A DNA stretch of 64,000 nucleotides. Source: Actinernus sp. WN-2022. Taxonomy: Eukaryota > Cnidaria > Anthozoa > Actiniaria > Actinernidae. Under the pieces are notes generated by a model. The model ran no database searches. It worked only from the letters and a program-made list of their open reading frames with translations, and was not told the DNA's origin. Shown piece after piece: positions 26,501 through 32,462 of the stretch (positions are counted from its first letter, which is position 1; every line of letters begins with the position of its first letter). A program made the position numbers and the translations under genes. The DNA lies in assembly GCA_030867875.1 (NCBI GenBank), contig JAOWCC010000577.1, forward strand, positions 151,148,344-151,212,343, read 5' to 3'.

Positions 26501-28471
26501 AGACAAGCGAAGTCATAAAAAATGCCGCCCGCGATGTGTCGGAGGAGTTCGTTCAGTGTTCTGAATAGCCTTATTTTGTCGACCGGTCCGTACTTAAATG
26601 GCGAAGATTGAAGGAAAACATTTTCCTCCAGTGCGCCGGTAGACGTGGGTAAGGCTGTGAGTTCGATTTTCAAGGTTTTACTGAGGACAACAGCCTTTTT
26701 GGAAGTGGAAAATTGGTTGCAATATATGTAGCAGCCTTACTCGTGTGTCTTTGATGGTGTGTTTGCGAGCAGTACGTTCAAATCATCCAGTAACGTTCAT
26801 TCTTTTTTTTAAGGTTCTACAGGGAAAACGTTGCACGAGCTCCCTTGGGTTCTGGTAATGAGTCAGGTAAGGCTTCTTTTTCTCGATCACAGGCGATTTT
26901 TTTGTTCGCTTTTTAACTCGAACTGTTTTAAAAAGGCTTGTAATATCGTGCCGTACAATGTAATCTTGAAAACTGTCTGCAGCATAGCTACACACAAACA
27001 TGAAGTTAATTAGGGTGGCCCCGCTGCCTCTGTTCCGAAATCGAATTGAAATTTGGAAATGTTGGTTTTTGTGGACGGAGGATAACCAGAGAAAAGCCCT
27101 CGAAGCAAGGGAGAGATACCACCAACAGGTTCAACTCATATATTTTTGCTCTGACGAAGGGCTAGCGCTCGAAGCGTCAGCTGCTACCCCACGACGGTTA
27201 GCATAACTTAATCGACTTTTAGTTGAACATACCAGTGTCACGCTCTACCCGCTCAGCCAGCCTTGCTTTCCAAAACCTACATACAGTTGTAACCTTAATA
27301 CAAAGTATAGTCTCCCTTCATTTTACGTCGTTCGTTGATAAATATGTAAGGATCGGATTTGTAAGAAGAAAGGCTGTGCATGCAGTGTTTGGGTTTAACA
27401 GGTTACCTGACTCCTTTGCTGTTCAGAAAACTACTTATGATCTCCAGCGCAAAGTGTATACAAATGCTTTCTTATATTGAAATACCAGGCTTATCATCGG
27501 CTTCAATCTCCACGACGCCTCGTAAGCAAGATTGGGTCACCTCACAAGAACTTACACCCAAACAACACAGGACATCATGGTCAGGTGCATCGGGTTCAAC
27601 GTCCTCCCTGTCTTCCTCGACATCATTGTTTTCGTCGTCGTCATCGTCTCCAGGCGAATCCAGTTCCTGTTGTAAGGCACCAAATACTTACCGTGGATTT
27701 CAGAAGGCGTCTGAATTGGTGTCAGGTTTCAACAGTGCCTCTAAGCGATCCAGGGGTTGTTCAGAGTTGGAGGAGGTGTTGCCTACCGGGAAGAGACCAT
27801 CAGACGAAGATCTGACAGGTTCTCAGAAGAAATCCCTTCGGAGACGAAGTCCTATGGAGGAGTATTTCTCCAAACAAAAGCAACCTATGCCTTCCACCAG
27901 TTCTTCACTAGAAAACCTAGAAAGCTCTAGAAAGCGGTCAAAGCAGTCTGGAAGACTCGATGAGATTATTTGTAGGCCATCAAAATTGTTCAAAGAAAGA
28001 AAAGCCAGCTCGAATCAAGGTGAAAGCTGGCCTGAGTCAACACTAGGAAAAAGACGAAAGTTTAACCGTGAAGTTCCTATAGACTTAACTCTTGATGATG
28101 GAGATGAATCGGATGGATTAATAGATACATATGAGATGGAGCCTTATTCAACACCTGCTAGGGATTCCCAGAGGTACAAAGTTAGAAAACTAAATAGCGA
28201 AATACAAGAGAACCGTAATGCTCAGACCGCCAATAGAGATGTGTCCACTCAAACGGACTCTCTAACTACTGGAACCTCAAACGGCCTTAAGTTTGGATAT
28301 GATTTTTACTCTGGTACGGAAATCTCTCTATTTTGGTCACAGAGGGCTTTATTCGGTGTGCCACTGGTATTCCTTGAGACGGTCAGTGTGGCGAGGCTGA
28401 TGGTCCAACTTGCTGTCGTTATCGCCAGTTTCTTGGTACACGTGTTTTGTGTCCAGGTATACGAAGGCTAA
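2453..28471 (+). CDS. PIF1: PIF1-family 5'-3' DNA helicase gene, 3' part (11 exons, 5' end outside window)
   Basis: PIF1 helicases are superfamily 1B 5'-3' DNA helicases that unwind G-quadruplexes and RNA-DNA hybrids and act at telomeres, replication forks and in mitochondria. Exons read directly: 2453-2577, 6779-6855, 7271-7379, 11470-11562, 13541-13643, 14654-14902, 22192-22362, 22453-22511, 23694-23762, 26814-26866, 27489-28471. All have AG/GT borders and their phases join without a frame break, giving 696 residues. Family motifs appear in order: TGVAAV and HSFAGIG (Ia), LIVDEVSML (II, DEAD-box equivalent), [10 protein letters not shown] (III), [10 protein letters not shown] (IV), [13 protein letters not shown] (V), [11 protein letters not shown] (VI). 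Walker A (GxxGTGKS) is absent, so its exon must lie upstream. Residues 370-696 form a Ser-rich, charged tail. Introns reach 7.3 kb and are packed with transposons. An AATAAA at 29204 is the first obvious poly(A) signal noticed. Family call is very secure; orthology to PIF1 rather than a captured PIF1-like gene is supported by the many introns. Confidence 0.93.
3120..3230. repeat. Purine (A/G) low-complexity tract
   Basis: A long run of AAGAAAAAAG-type sequence on the + strand (poly-pyrimidine on the other), without a single long C or T run inside. Simple low-complexity DNA in a PIF1 intron. Confidence 0.7.
3425..4260. repeat. Minisatellite, about 14 units of 51-66 bp
   Basis: The unit contains CAGAAATCATAATCACAGGA, CATAAATTTATG (a self-palindrome) and CCCTTTGAGGAACTACACAG. 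Unit length varies through small insertions such as CAATTGATGAA. Fourteen full copies and a degraded last copy (ATAATCACAAGGTCAG) were counted. It begins next to a poly-G run at 3411-3424. It lies in the PIF1 intron between motif Ia and II exons. Confidence 0.95.
4280..4470 (-). pseudogene. Diverged copy of an unknown coding-like segment
   Basis: Read on the minus strand this gives [18 protein letters not shown] with stops further on. It is clearly related, at DNA and protein level, to the longer open segment at 35260-35667 (FEIDIRLLEQEQLTGVEFG). It also shares the flanking GTAACATAAYAGRCTGCCC. The function is unknown. It is a decayed fragment inside a PIF1 intron. Confidence 0.45.
4471..6778. 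other. PIF1 intron, mostly unassigned with repeat fragments
   Basis: Contains a possible N-terminal RecQ-like helicase fragment at 5330-5450, a GA-rich tract at 5660-5745 ending in poly-G, and the inverted copy (5931-6050) of the 697-860 repeat. At 5562-5585 GGTGGCACAGTGGTTAAGG resembles a tRNA A box without a following B box. No further host exon was found. Confidence 0.4.
5330..5450 (+). pseudogene. Possible RecQ-like helicase N-terminal fragment
   Basis: ATG at 5330 opens [20 protein letters not shown] followed by [11 protein letters not shown]. The pattern FGxxxLKxxQ resembles the Q-motif region of RecQ-like helicases that are dispersed in anthozoan genomes. The fragment then runs into GCCTTCCAACAGGCTCAGGA, a stretch also found at about 30699 and, inverted, at about 53355. 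It is short, so the call is tentative. Confidence 0.3.
6779..6855 (+). CDS. PIF1: PIF1 exon with motif II (Walker B)
   Basis: Follows an AACTACAG acceptor and encodes [20 protein letters not shown] then [15 protein letters not shown] is the Mg-ATP binding Walker B of PIF1/RecD-type helicases. The donor is GTAAGT. The splice phase matches both neighbours. Confidence 0.93.
7271..7379 (+). CDS. PIF1: PIF1 exon with motif III
   Basis: Encodes [20 protein letters not shown] then [24 protein letters not shown] is the motif III signature of PIF1 family helicases. The exon ends in AA before a GTAAGT donor, so the intron splits a codon that is completed by T in the next exon. Confidence 0.93.
7380..9314. 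other. PIF1 intron, AT-rich, no gene seen
   Basis: Holds GTACATGT-type microsatellite fragments (7540-7610), a degenerate ATAAGC...GTGGCTTATAAG element around 8285-8370 and the 9003-9069 palindrome. No coding sequence with family similarity was seen. Confidence 0.4.
9003..9069. repeat. Perfect 31-bp inverted repeat with 5-base loop
   Basis: The left arm 9003-9033 starts TTTCACACCTTGTCAGAG and ends GGTATAC. The right arm 9039-9069 is its exact reverse complement, and the loop is TACAG. Such a perfect long palindrome is unstable over time, so it is probably a recent foldback remnant. Confidence 0.9.
9315..11240. mobile_element. Palindromic TGACGTCA-type MITE, split by a TTAA element
   Basis: The left part (9315-9391) carries ATTTCTTGATTTTAGTGTTG and ends GTATATGAG. 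The right part resumes at 10873 with GAGTTTTCTATTTCCAATAT and ends near 11240 with ACTCAAATCGAGAAATATTC. Intact relatives at 39511-39870 and 41550-41870 show the same order without interruption, so the insertion at 9392-10872 is secondary. Confidence 0.75.
9396..10868. mobile_element. TTAA-flanked DNA element, copy 1 (1.47 kb, non-autonomous)
   Basis: The ends are GGTTACCGGATACCTTC and its reverse complement GAAGGTATCCGGTAACC, flanked on both sides by TTAA (9392-9395, 10869-10872), the target-site duplication of piggyBac-type elements. No transposase ORF is visible. The 3' third (10240-10640) is shared with copy 2 at 23975-25378. The superfamily is inferred from TTAA only; the TIR does not start with the usual CCY. 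Confidence 0.85.
11470..11562 (+). CDS. PIF1: PIF1 exon with motif IV
   Basis: Starts after TTGTTTTAG and encodes [20 protein letters not shown] then [12 protein letters not shown]-x-x-x-R-Q is the motif IV pattern of the family. It lies 4.1 kb from the preceding exon because the intron carries nested transposons. The donor is GTAAGT. Confidence 0.92.
11830..12180. repeat. CCTA/CCTTCCTAC simple-repeat tracts
   Basis: Runs of CTACCTACCTTCC-type sequence at 11830-11905 and 12146-12180, continuing at 13219-13310 after the 1-kb TTAA element. The element therefore appears to sit inside one degenerate simple-repeat block. Confidence 0.7.
12185..13210. mobile_element. TTAA-flanked DNA element with short TIRs (1.03 kb)
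   Basis: Flanked by TTAA at 12181-12184 and 13211-13214. The ends CTCTTTGTCATCCGA and TCGGACGGTAAAGAG are imperfect inverted repeats of 15 bases. It interrupts a CCTA simple repeat. No transposase was recognised, so it is non-autonomous and piggyBac-like by target site only. Confidence 0.75.
13541..13643 (+). CDS. PIF1: PIF1 exon after motif IV
   Basis: Acceptor TATCACCAG and donor GTATGT. Encodes [20 protein letters not shown] followed by [15 protein letters not shown], the segment between motif IV and domain 2B that normally reads LLN-x-I/V-R. It ends in phase 0. Confidence 0.92.
13795..14090. mobile_element. MITE with GTGATATCTTCA core
   Basis: Shares TATTTCATCGATAATTATAT, GTGATATCTTCA and a second module (AGTGTTGATGAAATATCTTA) with the copy at 39962-40275, where parts are in opposite orientation. 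No ORF. Lies in the PIF1 intron between 13643 and 14654. Confidence 0.65.
14300..14620. mobile_element. Inverted-repeat MITE next to PIF1 exon
   Basis: The arm 14453-14510 (CAATTGAAGGGTTCC through GACTTTGATCAAA) pairs imperfectly with 14541-14605 (TTGATCAAAGTCAC through GGAGCCCTTCAATTG). It ends about 35 bases before the PIF1 exon at 14654. Confidence 0.6.
14654..14902 (+). CDS. PIF1: PIF1 exon, domain 2 beta-barrel region
   Basis: An 83-codon phase 0 exon running from [16 protein letters not shown] to [11 protein letters not shown] before a GTAAGG donor. The family pattern VMLLKNL...L-x-NGSRGVVxGF is clear (here [19 protein letters not shown]). It maps to the 2A/2B region with the SH3-like insertion seen in PIF1 and RecD2. 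Confidence 0.93.
14903..16557. other. PIF1 intron, old repeat fragments
   Basis: Around 15645-15695 ATAAGCCGCACC and GGTGCGGCTTAT form a small hairpin that resembles the end of a widespread hAT-like transposon. The rest (15700-16557) shows nothing recognisable. No exon found. Confidence 0.4.
17560..18095. repeat. 204-bp tandem repeat inside the MULE
   Basis: CAAGAGAGCATCTAAAATCA occurs at 17643, 17847 and 18051, exactly 204 bases apart, with near-identical sequence between. About 2.5 units lie between the left TIR and the transposase promoter. Subterminal tandem repeats are common in Mutator-type elements. Confidence 0.92.
18262..18269 (+). promoter_or_regulatory. TATA box of the MULE transposase gene
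   Basis: TATAAAAG lies 77 bases before the transposase ATG at 18346, leaving a plausible transcription start near 18292 and a short leader. Confidence 0.6.
18346..19566 (+). CDS. MULE transposase gene, three exons, internally deleted
   Basis: Exons 18346-18591, 18782-18940 and 19039-19566 join in phase 0. The N-terminus has a zinc-finger-like C..C...C..C..W.H..C array ([19 protein letters not shown]). The middle reads [20 protein letters not shown], then [13 protein letters not shown] and [13 protein letters not shown], the MULE transposase core around the second catalytic Asp. [12 protein letters not shown] supplies the Glu. The part that should hold the first catalytic Asp, between the zinc finger and APLAYIL, is missing, and a 29-base repeat of GGCGTTGCGCCGCTGGCC-type sequence marks the junction. 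This copy is probably unable to catalyse transposition, although its frame is open. AATAAA follows at 19632. Confidence 0.82.
20250..20482. repeat. Foldback hairpin, about 110-base arms
   Basis: The left arm contains TTCTATTCCGCATTTTTT, ATGGCTAAACATGG and AGTTGGCTGGG. The right arm has the reverse complements CCCAGCCAACTA, GTTTAGCCATTCT and ATGCGGAATAGAAGG. The centre is near 20358. It directly abuts the right TSD of the MULE. Confidence 0.85.
20676..22094. mobile_element. Long-TIR (foldback) element with 9-bp TSD, Mutator type
   Basis: Begins TAGCCTG and ends CAGGCTA, flanked by ACAGTGGCA on both sides (20667-20675 and 22095-22103). The arms are about 470 bases each (to about 21145 and from about 21630), imperfect, and meet around an AT-rich centre. 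Open frames inside the arms (20744-20935, 21538-21972) mirror each other and look non-coding. The 9-bp duplication suggests Mutator-type mobilisation. Confidence 0.88.
22192..22362 (+). CDS. PIF1: PIF1 exon with motif V
   Basis: Begins after CCCTATTTCAG with TGG CCA and runs 57 codons in phase 0. It encodes [20 protein letters not shown], motif V of the family. It is 7.3 kb downstream of the previous exon; that intron holds the Mutator-like and long-TIR elements. The donor is GTACTG. Confidence 0.93.
22453..22511 (+). CDS. PIF1: PIF1 exon with motif VI
   Basis: Short exon encoding [19 protein letters not shown] plus a split Arg codon. GQAYVALSR is motif VI, whose Arg contacts the ATP gamma phosphate in superfamily 1 helicases. 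Acceptor TTGTATAG, donor GTACTG. Confidence 0.93.
22536..22709. mobile_element. Short MITE with TA target site
   Basis: The TIR GAGCAGATTTGGTATGAGTG is matched at the other end by CACTCATACGCAATCTGCTC. TA flanks both sides, as for Tc1/mariner-type elements. 174 bases, just after the PIF1 motif VI exon. Confidence 0.8.
23694..23762 (+). CDS. PIF1: PIF1 exon, end of helicase core
   Basis: Acceptor TTGTTTCAG. Encodes [20 protein letters not shown] then AVIR, the segment after motif VI that in PIF1 proteins reads (S)LxGLxVxxFD. The donor GTAGGA is weak. Phase matches the neighbouring exons. Confidence 0.88.
23975..25378. mobile_element. TTAA-flanked DNA element, copy 2 (1.40 kb)
   Basis: TTAA at 23971-23974 and 25379-25382 flanks the ends GGTTATTGGATACCTTC and GAAGGTATCCAGTAACC. 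The 3' third (24840-25370) matches copy 1 at 9396-10868, including ATTCTCTCGGCTG and GTCGGGTTTTGCGAG. No transposase ORF. Confidence 0.85.
25383..25605. mobile_element. Second TTAA-flanked MITE, 223 bp
   Basis: Shares the TTAA at 25379-25382 with the neighbouring element and ends at TTAA 25606-25609. Its TIRs are AGATATGGTAATCACATG and the reverse complement, continuing through GTGACGTCAC and TCTGCGCATTTATATTC to about 58 bases each. Confidence 0.85.
25761..26813. other. PIF1 intron with a direct and an inverted repeat
   Basis: CCCTTGCCATTTAAGTCGGA with flanks occurs at 25787 and again at about 26366 in the same orientation. A related inverted form (GTCCGTACTTAAATGGCGAA) lies at about 26587. 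This suggests remnants of one or two TIR elements. No exon between 23762 and 26814. Confidence 0.45.
26814..26866 (+). CDS. PIF1: PIF1 small exon after helicase core
   Basis: A 53-base exon (acceptor TTTTTTAAG, donor GTAAGG) that adds [17 protein letters not shown]. The FY-x-x-N/S segment matches the C-terminal edge of the PIF1 helicase core. It is supported by the exact phase fit on both sides (CG|G and G|GC). Confidence 0.85.
26867..27488. other. PIF1 intron, retroelement-tail-like sequence
   Basis: CTCTGACGAAGGGCTAGCGC at about 27150 resembles the 3' flank of dispersed anthozoan retroelements (recollection, not checked). Nothing else was recognised. Confidence 0.3.
27489..28471 (+). CDS. 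PIF1: PIF1 terminal exon: Ser-rich disordered tail with SIM-like motif
   Basis: A 983-base exon after acceptor AAATACCAG, open for 327 codons to TAA. The first two thirds are Ser, Lys, Arg and Glu rich, look disordered and hold many possible phosphosites ([28 protein letters not shown]). [13 protein letters not shown] is a typical SUMO-interacting motif, a hydrophobic core followed by acidic residues. The last about 50 residues change to a hydrophobic, membrane-like character ([25 protein letters not shown]). This end may be translated, or it may be intronic if an earlier donor is used; a strong CAG|GTATAC donor sits at 28454. The tail as such is not a recognised domain. Confidence 0.75.
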
Positions 28472-28600
28472 GTCCTTACTGTGCGACTACTGTAACTGGG
28501 CAACTTTAACTACAAGAACAAATAACATTGCTGAACGAAAACAAAGCAATCCAACTTACAAATCCTAACATATTCGTGCGATTTTCCTCATTGAAATGGG

Positions 28601-28860
28601 GAGCCGGTTGTGGCGCAGTGTTTAAGCGCTTCGCGTCTCACCTCTGTGGCCCAGGTTCGATTCCCGGATGCGCCGCCATATGTGAGTTGAGTTTGTTGAT
28701 ATCTTGCCCTTGCTCCGAGGGTTTTTCTCCAGGCTCTCCGGTTTACCTCCCTCCACAAAAAACAACTTAGCCGGGTCCTGACTTTGTCAGCCCCTATATG
28801 GTTGTTTCAGGGCGGTTAGAAATTCAGAGGTGAAAGGACTGACTTCAAAACTAGTCCACC
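28601..28860 (+). mobile_element. tRNA-derived SINE
   Basis: GAGCCGGTTGTGGCGCAGTG gives an A box (TGGCGCAGTG) and GGTTCGATTCC at 28654 a perfect B box, with spacing like a tRNA. There is no 3' acceptor stem. It is followed by a body (TTTTTCTCCAGGCTCTCCGG) of the kind seen in anthozoan SINEs. Lies just after PIF1. Confidence 0.8.
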
Positions 28861-29890
28861 AAATTTACATTTTACTGGATCAAAGTCGAGCAAGTTGAAA
28901 TGCTTTTGTATTGTACTCGACACTGAGTGCTGGAATGCTTTGTTTTTGTTCTGCAATGTGATTGGTCCTCGTTCTCTAAGTTCCTCTTGTTACAGTAGTC
29001 GCAGAGTAAAAGGGTAAAGGAAGTCGATAGCTGATAGAACTAGAAAACTAATTTACCTCACCCGAGAGCGAGTTCGTGTGACGGTTCGAATGAACTGCAA
29101 TTGAATCCGGATTTTGTTCGTAATTACAGTACTTTGAGACTGAATTATCGCGTTTGTCACTATTAAGCATTTAATGGTGTCAGAAAAAATGTGTTAAAAA
29201 AATAATAAAGATTAAGTATATAGTGCCTGTCTTTTGCATAATCTCAAAGCTACAGTGTATTTTTCCGCCTGACTCAGAGAACGTTGTCATGCAAACAATT
29301 CTTAACATCTAAAAATACGACAAAAATAATCAAGAGCTCTGCTGATCGCTTACTTTGTCTTGTTTTGAGTTCTGTATCTTTAGTACTCATGTACAGATTA
29401 TATATACTAGAGCGCAGTCATTATATTCATGAAACAAGTTTTGCACTAAATAGTGCTAAATCCTTCGGTTGCTAGTGTTCACTTGGCACTGTTTAGTACT
29501 GTAGCGATGTTTCGTGTTGATAAACATTGCAATTGTTATGCTAATGTGCCAATAAGAAATGTTTCACGGATATAATAACGGCGCTCTATTCAAGAACGGA
29601 TATATACTTCATGGTAGTGTTTCGTTCCATATAGTCTCCCTGCATAATACTGTAAAACAGTAGAGGAAATGATTATGCAGGGAGACTATATAGAACTAAA
29701 CACTACCATGAAGTTTATACCTAAAGACCCAGGACAGACCATTTATGCTTTGCGCGCTTTGATGCCAGCCGCTATCTCTGCGAAACAGCGACAGGATTCT
29801 TGCTGGACCCCCAGCGAAGTACAGGAATATGTGTAGTCGGTTGTGATTGGCTTTTACGAATGCTCATTCTTGCATTAATTCTAATTGACC
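28861..29890. other. Intergenic, repeat-bearing
   Basis: Contains AATAAA at 29204 (possible PIF1 poly(A) signal). An inverted repeat has arms of about 50 bases, 29600-29652 with 29671-29722 (TTCATGGTAGTGTTTCG, AGTCTCCCTGCATAAT). A segment at 29745-29860 is found inverted at 36960-37045 (CCCCCAGCGAAGTAC). No coding sequence recognised. Confidence 0.45.
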
Positions 29891-30121
29891 ATTCAACTGT
29901 TACCCTGGGTACCAGAGGTTCTACTGTCTCCATTCGCTAAAGTTAGGCGCCGAGGAGCGAAGTGGCACGGATAGCCAATCTCACTTCCATGTTCGAATTT
30001 GGTACAGAATTTGTACCAGGCTTATTATTGGTTAGTTATAATTAGGAATGATATCCGTCGATATGATTGGCTAGATAACTTAGCGAACGAAAAACCGGTT
30101 TTGGATTTACATTTAATCAAG

Positions 30122-30442
30122 ATGACGACAGAAGACTCCATGCAAAAGTATTTCTCTGAAGCAGTTTCTGTAACATTCAAAGTCACTTTTCCCAGAGATC
30201 GAAAATCTCAAACCTCAACAAGATGAGTCAATTTTGAAATTCATGCAGAAGATGTTTTTGATGTGCTGCTTACTGGTTGGGGAAAGTCTTTGGTGTTTGA
30301 AATGATTCCCGCGTAGCGTTCGATTCGTGGTCTGCATTGTCCTCAGAAAGCCACTGTTATAGTTGCGTGTCCTTTAAATTCACTTGTGGAATCACACATT
30401 AGAGAGCTGGAGAGTCGAGGAATCAAGGCATGTTCGCTATAA
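30122..30442 (+). pseudogene. RecQ-like DEAH helicase fragment, broken
   Basis: One frame reads MTTEDSMQKYFSEAVSVTF, a stop at 30224, then FEIHAEDVFDVLLTGWGKSL, VFEMIPA, a stop at 30314, and ATVIVACPLNSLVESHIREL ESRGIKAC before a stop at 30440. LTGWGKSLVF stands for the Walker A PTGYGKS-L-x-F, and CPLNSLVESHIREL for motif Ia (SPLxxLMxxQ) of RecQ-like helicases that are dispersed in anthozoan genomes. Two internal stops and the missing rest of the helicase make it a pseudogene fragment. Confidence 0.65.
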
Positions 30443-30479
30443 AGCAGGTTTCAGTCCAGGTTTCAGTGGAGTCTTTTGC

Positions 30480-31300
30480 ATTATTACTCGGGCTGCCTGT
30501 GGCAGCGCCGAGTCTTAAAATGCAAGTCGTTATTTTTTTTCCATTTTTTTATTTCATGTCAGACGGATTCTGCGCATGCGTTAAAGGTCAAATTCAAACC
30601 AATCAGATTGCACTGTGCTGGTCACCCAACAATTGCCAGGTTAATGTATTTACATAAGTGAATACAGTAAATCAAAATGGTCGACCCGCGAGGGCGAAAG
30701 CCTTCCAACAGGCTCAGGATATTTCAACTGGCGCTCTTGTTGACCATAAAAATACATGAACAACCAGGAGCCGTAATACATTCGATCAGCGCTGTTTGGA
30801 CAGATCCAATGTACATTTAGAAACGTAAGCGAAATACAATATCCAAACACGTTTGGATATCAACGGGTATCGAATTATCATCAAAGGTTAGATCTCGTCA
30901 GGCGCGCTCAGATAAGAAAGTTCAAAGCGCTCAGACAAGGCGAGACAAGGAGATATCACTTTCAATGAGTCATTGTCAGAAATGTATTCCATCGTGGGCG
31001 GTCTTGTACAGCTAAGGCATGTTTTACGACAGAATAACCAGAGTCTTTCTACTGGATTGAGAGCTCGAGACATACATGTCGGCTAATATGGGGAAAACTG
31101 AAACAAAAAATGAACTTTGACGGCAGAAACCCTCAATTGAGCCAAGCGGAATATTTACATGATCCGCTAAGATTGTTACAAATCTTAGTTAAGCAGATGT
31201 TTTCAGTGTATGCCAACTGAAATGCGGCAACTTAACACGAACAAGAAGCATGAACTGCCAGCAACGAGAGAGGAAAAAGTATTTGAAATGCACAGCGCTA
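30480..31300. repeat. Dispersed repeat with ACTCGGGCTGCC hairpin end
   Basis: The first part (TTACTCGGGCTGCCTGTGGC) is a terminal hairpin with arms ACTCGG.CTGCC and GGCAG..CCGAGT. The whole segment recurs inverted at 34660-35245 and partly at 53320-53662. Shared stretches include GCATGCGTTAAAGGTCAAAT and ACAGAATAACCAGAGTC. Confidence 0.7.
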
Positions 31301-32131
31301 GCTGAAATAGGGCATATATATAATATCTGAGACGTTAAATTACGCTACTGTGAAGAGGATCAAAATTCAAGTTCTGTCTTCTGCCGTGACTCGTGAGAGA
31401 AATTGGAAAAGATCTAGCTGTTTCATTCAGACACTGGCAAATTTATTGAAAGCTACGGGCTTACTTTATATGAGATTATTATTCATTGTGGAATGAAAGG
31501 AAACAGGTTAGCTGAAAGTTAAGTTCGAGGTAGGCTTCGACTTTCATTCCGATTCAGTGCATATGTGCACGAAGGTGGGTGCTGTCAACAACACTACCAA
31601 AAGATCCAAAACGAAAGTTCAGTTACGTAAGTACTGTAAGTAAACTCTTTTTAATTTGAATAAATTTCCTCTCAGTTTGTCTGTTAATGTACTTTTCCTT
31701 CTAATTATCGCTTTATTTAACATCTGTGATTTAGAGTATGCGTACCTCAGAATAAATTATTTGAAAGGTCAACTGAATTCTTGTGTCGATAAGCGCAAAT
31801 GTTTTTTTGTGAAACAGTCTGTGTATATGAGAAGCGGCTTAATAGAAGAGCTTTCTCATTTATAGGAATTACAATTTTTTTTCTTGCTATGAAATTTATG
31901 TTTCATTTCACATTTATTCATACAGTTTTAGCCGGACATTTCCCCGAGTTTTTGATCTATTTTCAATCAAATTCAAAGTCTGAATATGTCATTGTATTGC
32001 ATTTATACACTTGAATTGCCAGTATTCTGTTGTTCGAATCCTGCGTTATCATAGTCATGTCATAAAAGCGATTAATAGACCAGTCTGTTTTTTTGACGTT
32101 CTCACTGGCGAATTAAAGCACGACTTGATAC

Positions 32132-32209
32132 TAAGAGGATTTCAAATGAAAGTGTATTTCATCTTCAATCTCATGTGGCCCGAGTGAAAGCCCAGATGGG
32201 CTCTTGTCT
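32132..32209 (-). repeat. Repeat CAAGAGCCCATCTGGGC, inverted copy
   Basis: Almost exact reverse complement of 32804-32881. Other copies at 46532-46705 and 52086-52262. It holds a small hairpin AGCCCATCTGGGCT followed by CACTCGGGC. Confidence 0.85.
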
Positions 32210-32462
32210 GAATTTCGAACACAAGTTACTAGTCGGCACGTGTAGCGCAAATCAGTGGTGCGGAAAAGTGTAAACATGTATTTGAAAGCTAACAGACGTC
32301 ATGACTGCAAAACCGGTTATTCGAGAAATGTGATACTAGTTCGGACATGGAAGTGACTGATTGGCTATCCGTGCCACCAGAGGTTCTCGTCGCTTCGCTC
32401 CTCGGCGCCTAACTTTCGCGAATGGGACAGTAGAACCTCTGGTACCCAGGGTATTCAACTGT

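Larger units (their letters stand above)
29901..32452. mobile_element. 2.55-kb TIR element with 10-bp TSD carrying a helicase fragment
   Basis: The flanks 29891-29900 and 32453-32462 are both ATTCAACTGT. The TIRs of about 100 bases start (T)ACCCTGGGTACCAGAGGTTC, include TTAGGCGCCGAGGAGCGAAG, and end near TGGCACGGATAGCCAATC; the right TIR has a 16-base extra segment. The 10-bp duplication points to a Mutator-type element. The interior holds a broken RecQ-like helicase fragment and copies of two other repeat families, and no transposase. Confidence 0.82.

Noticed and set aside
28601..28680. Functional tRNA gene
   Set aside because: A and B boxes are good, but there is no acceptor stem or clean anticodon arm, and a SINE body follows.
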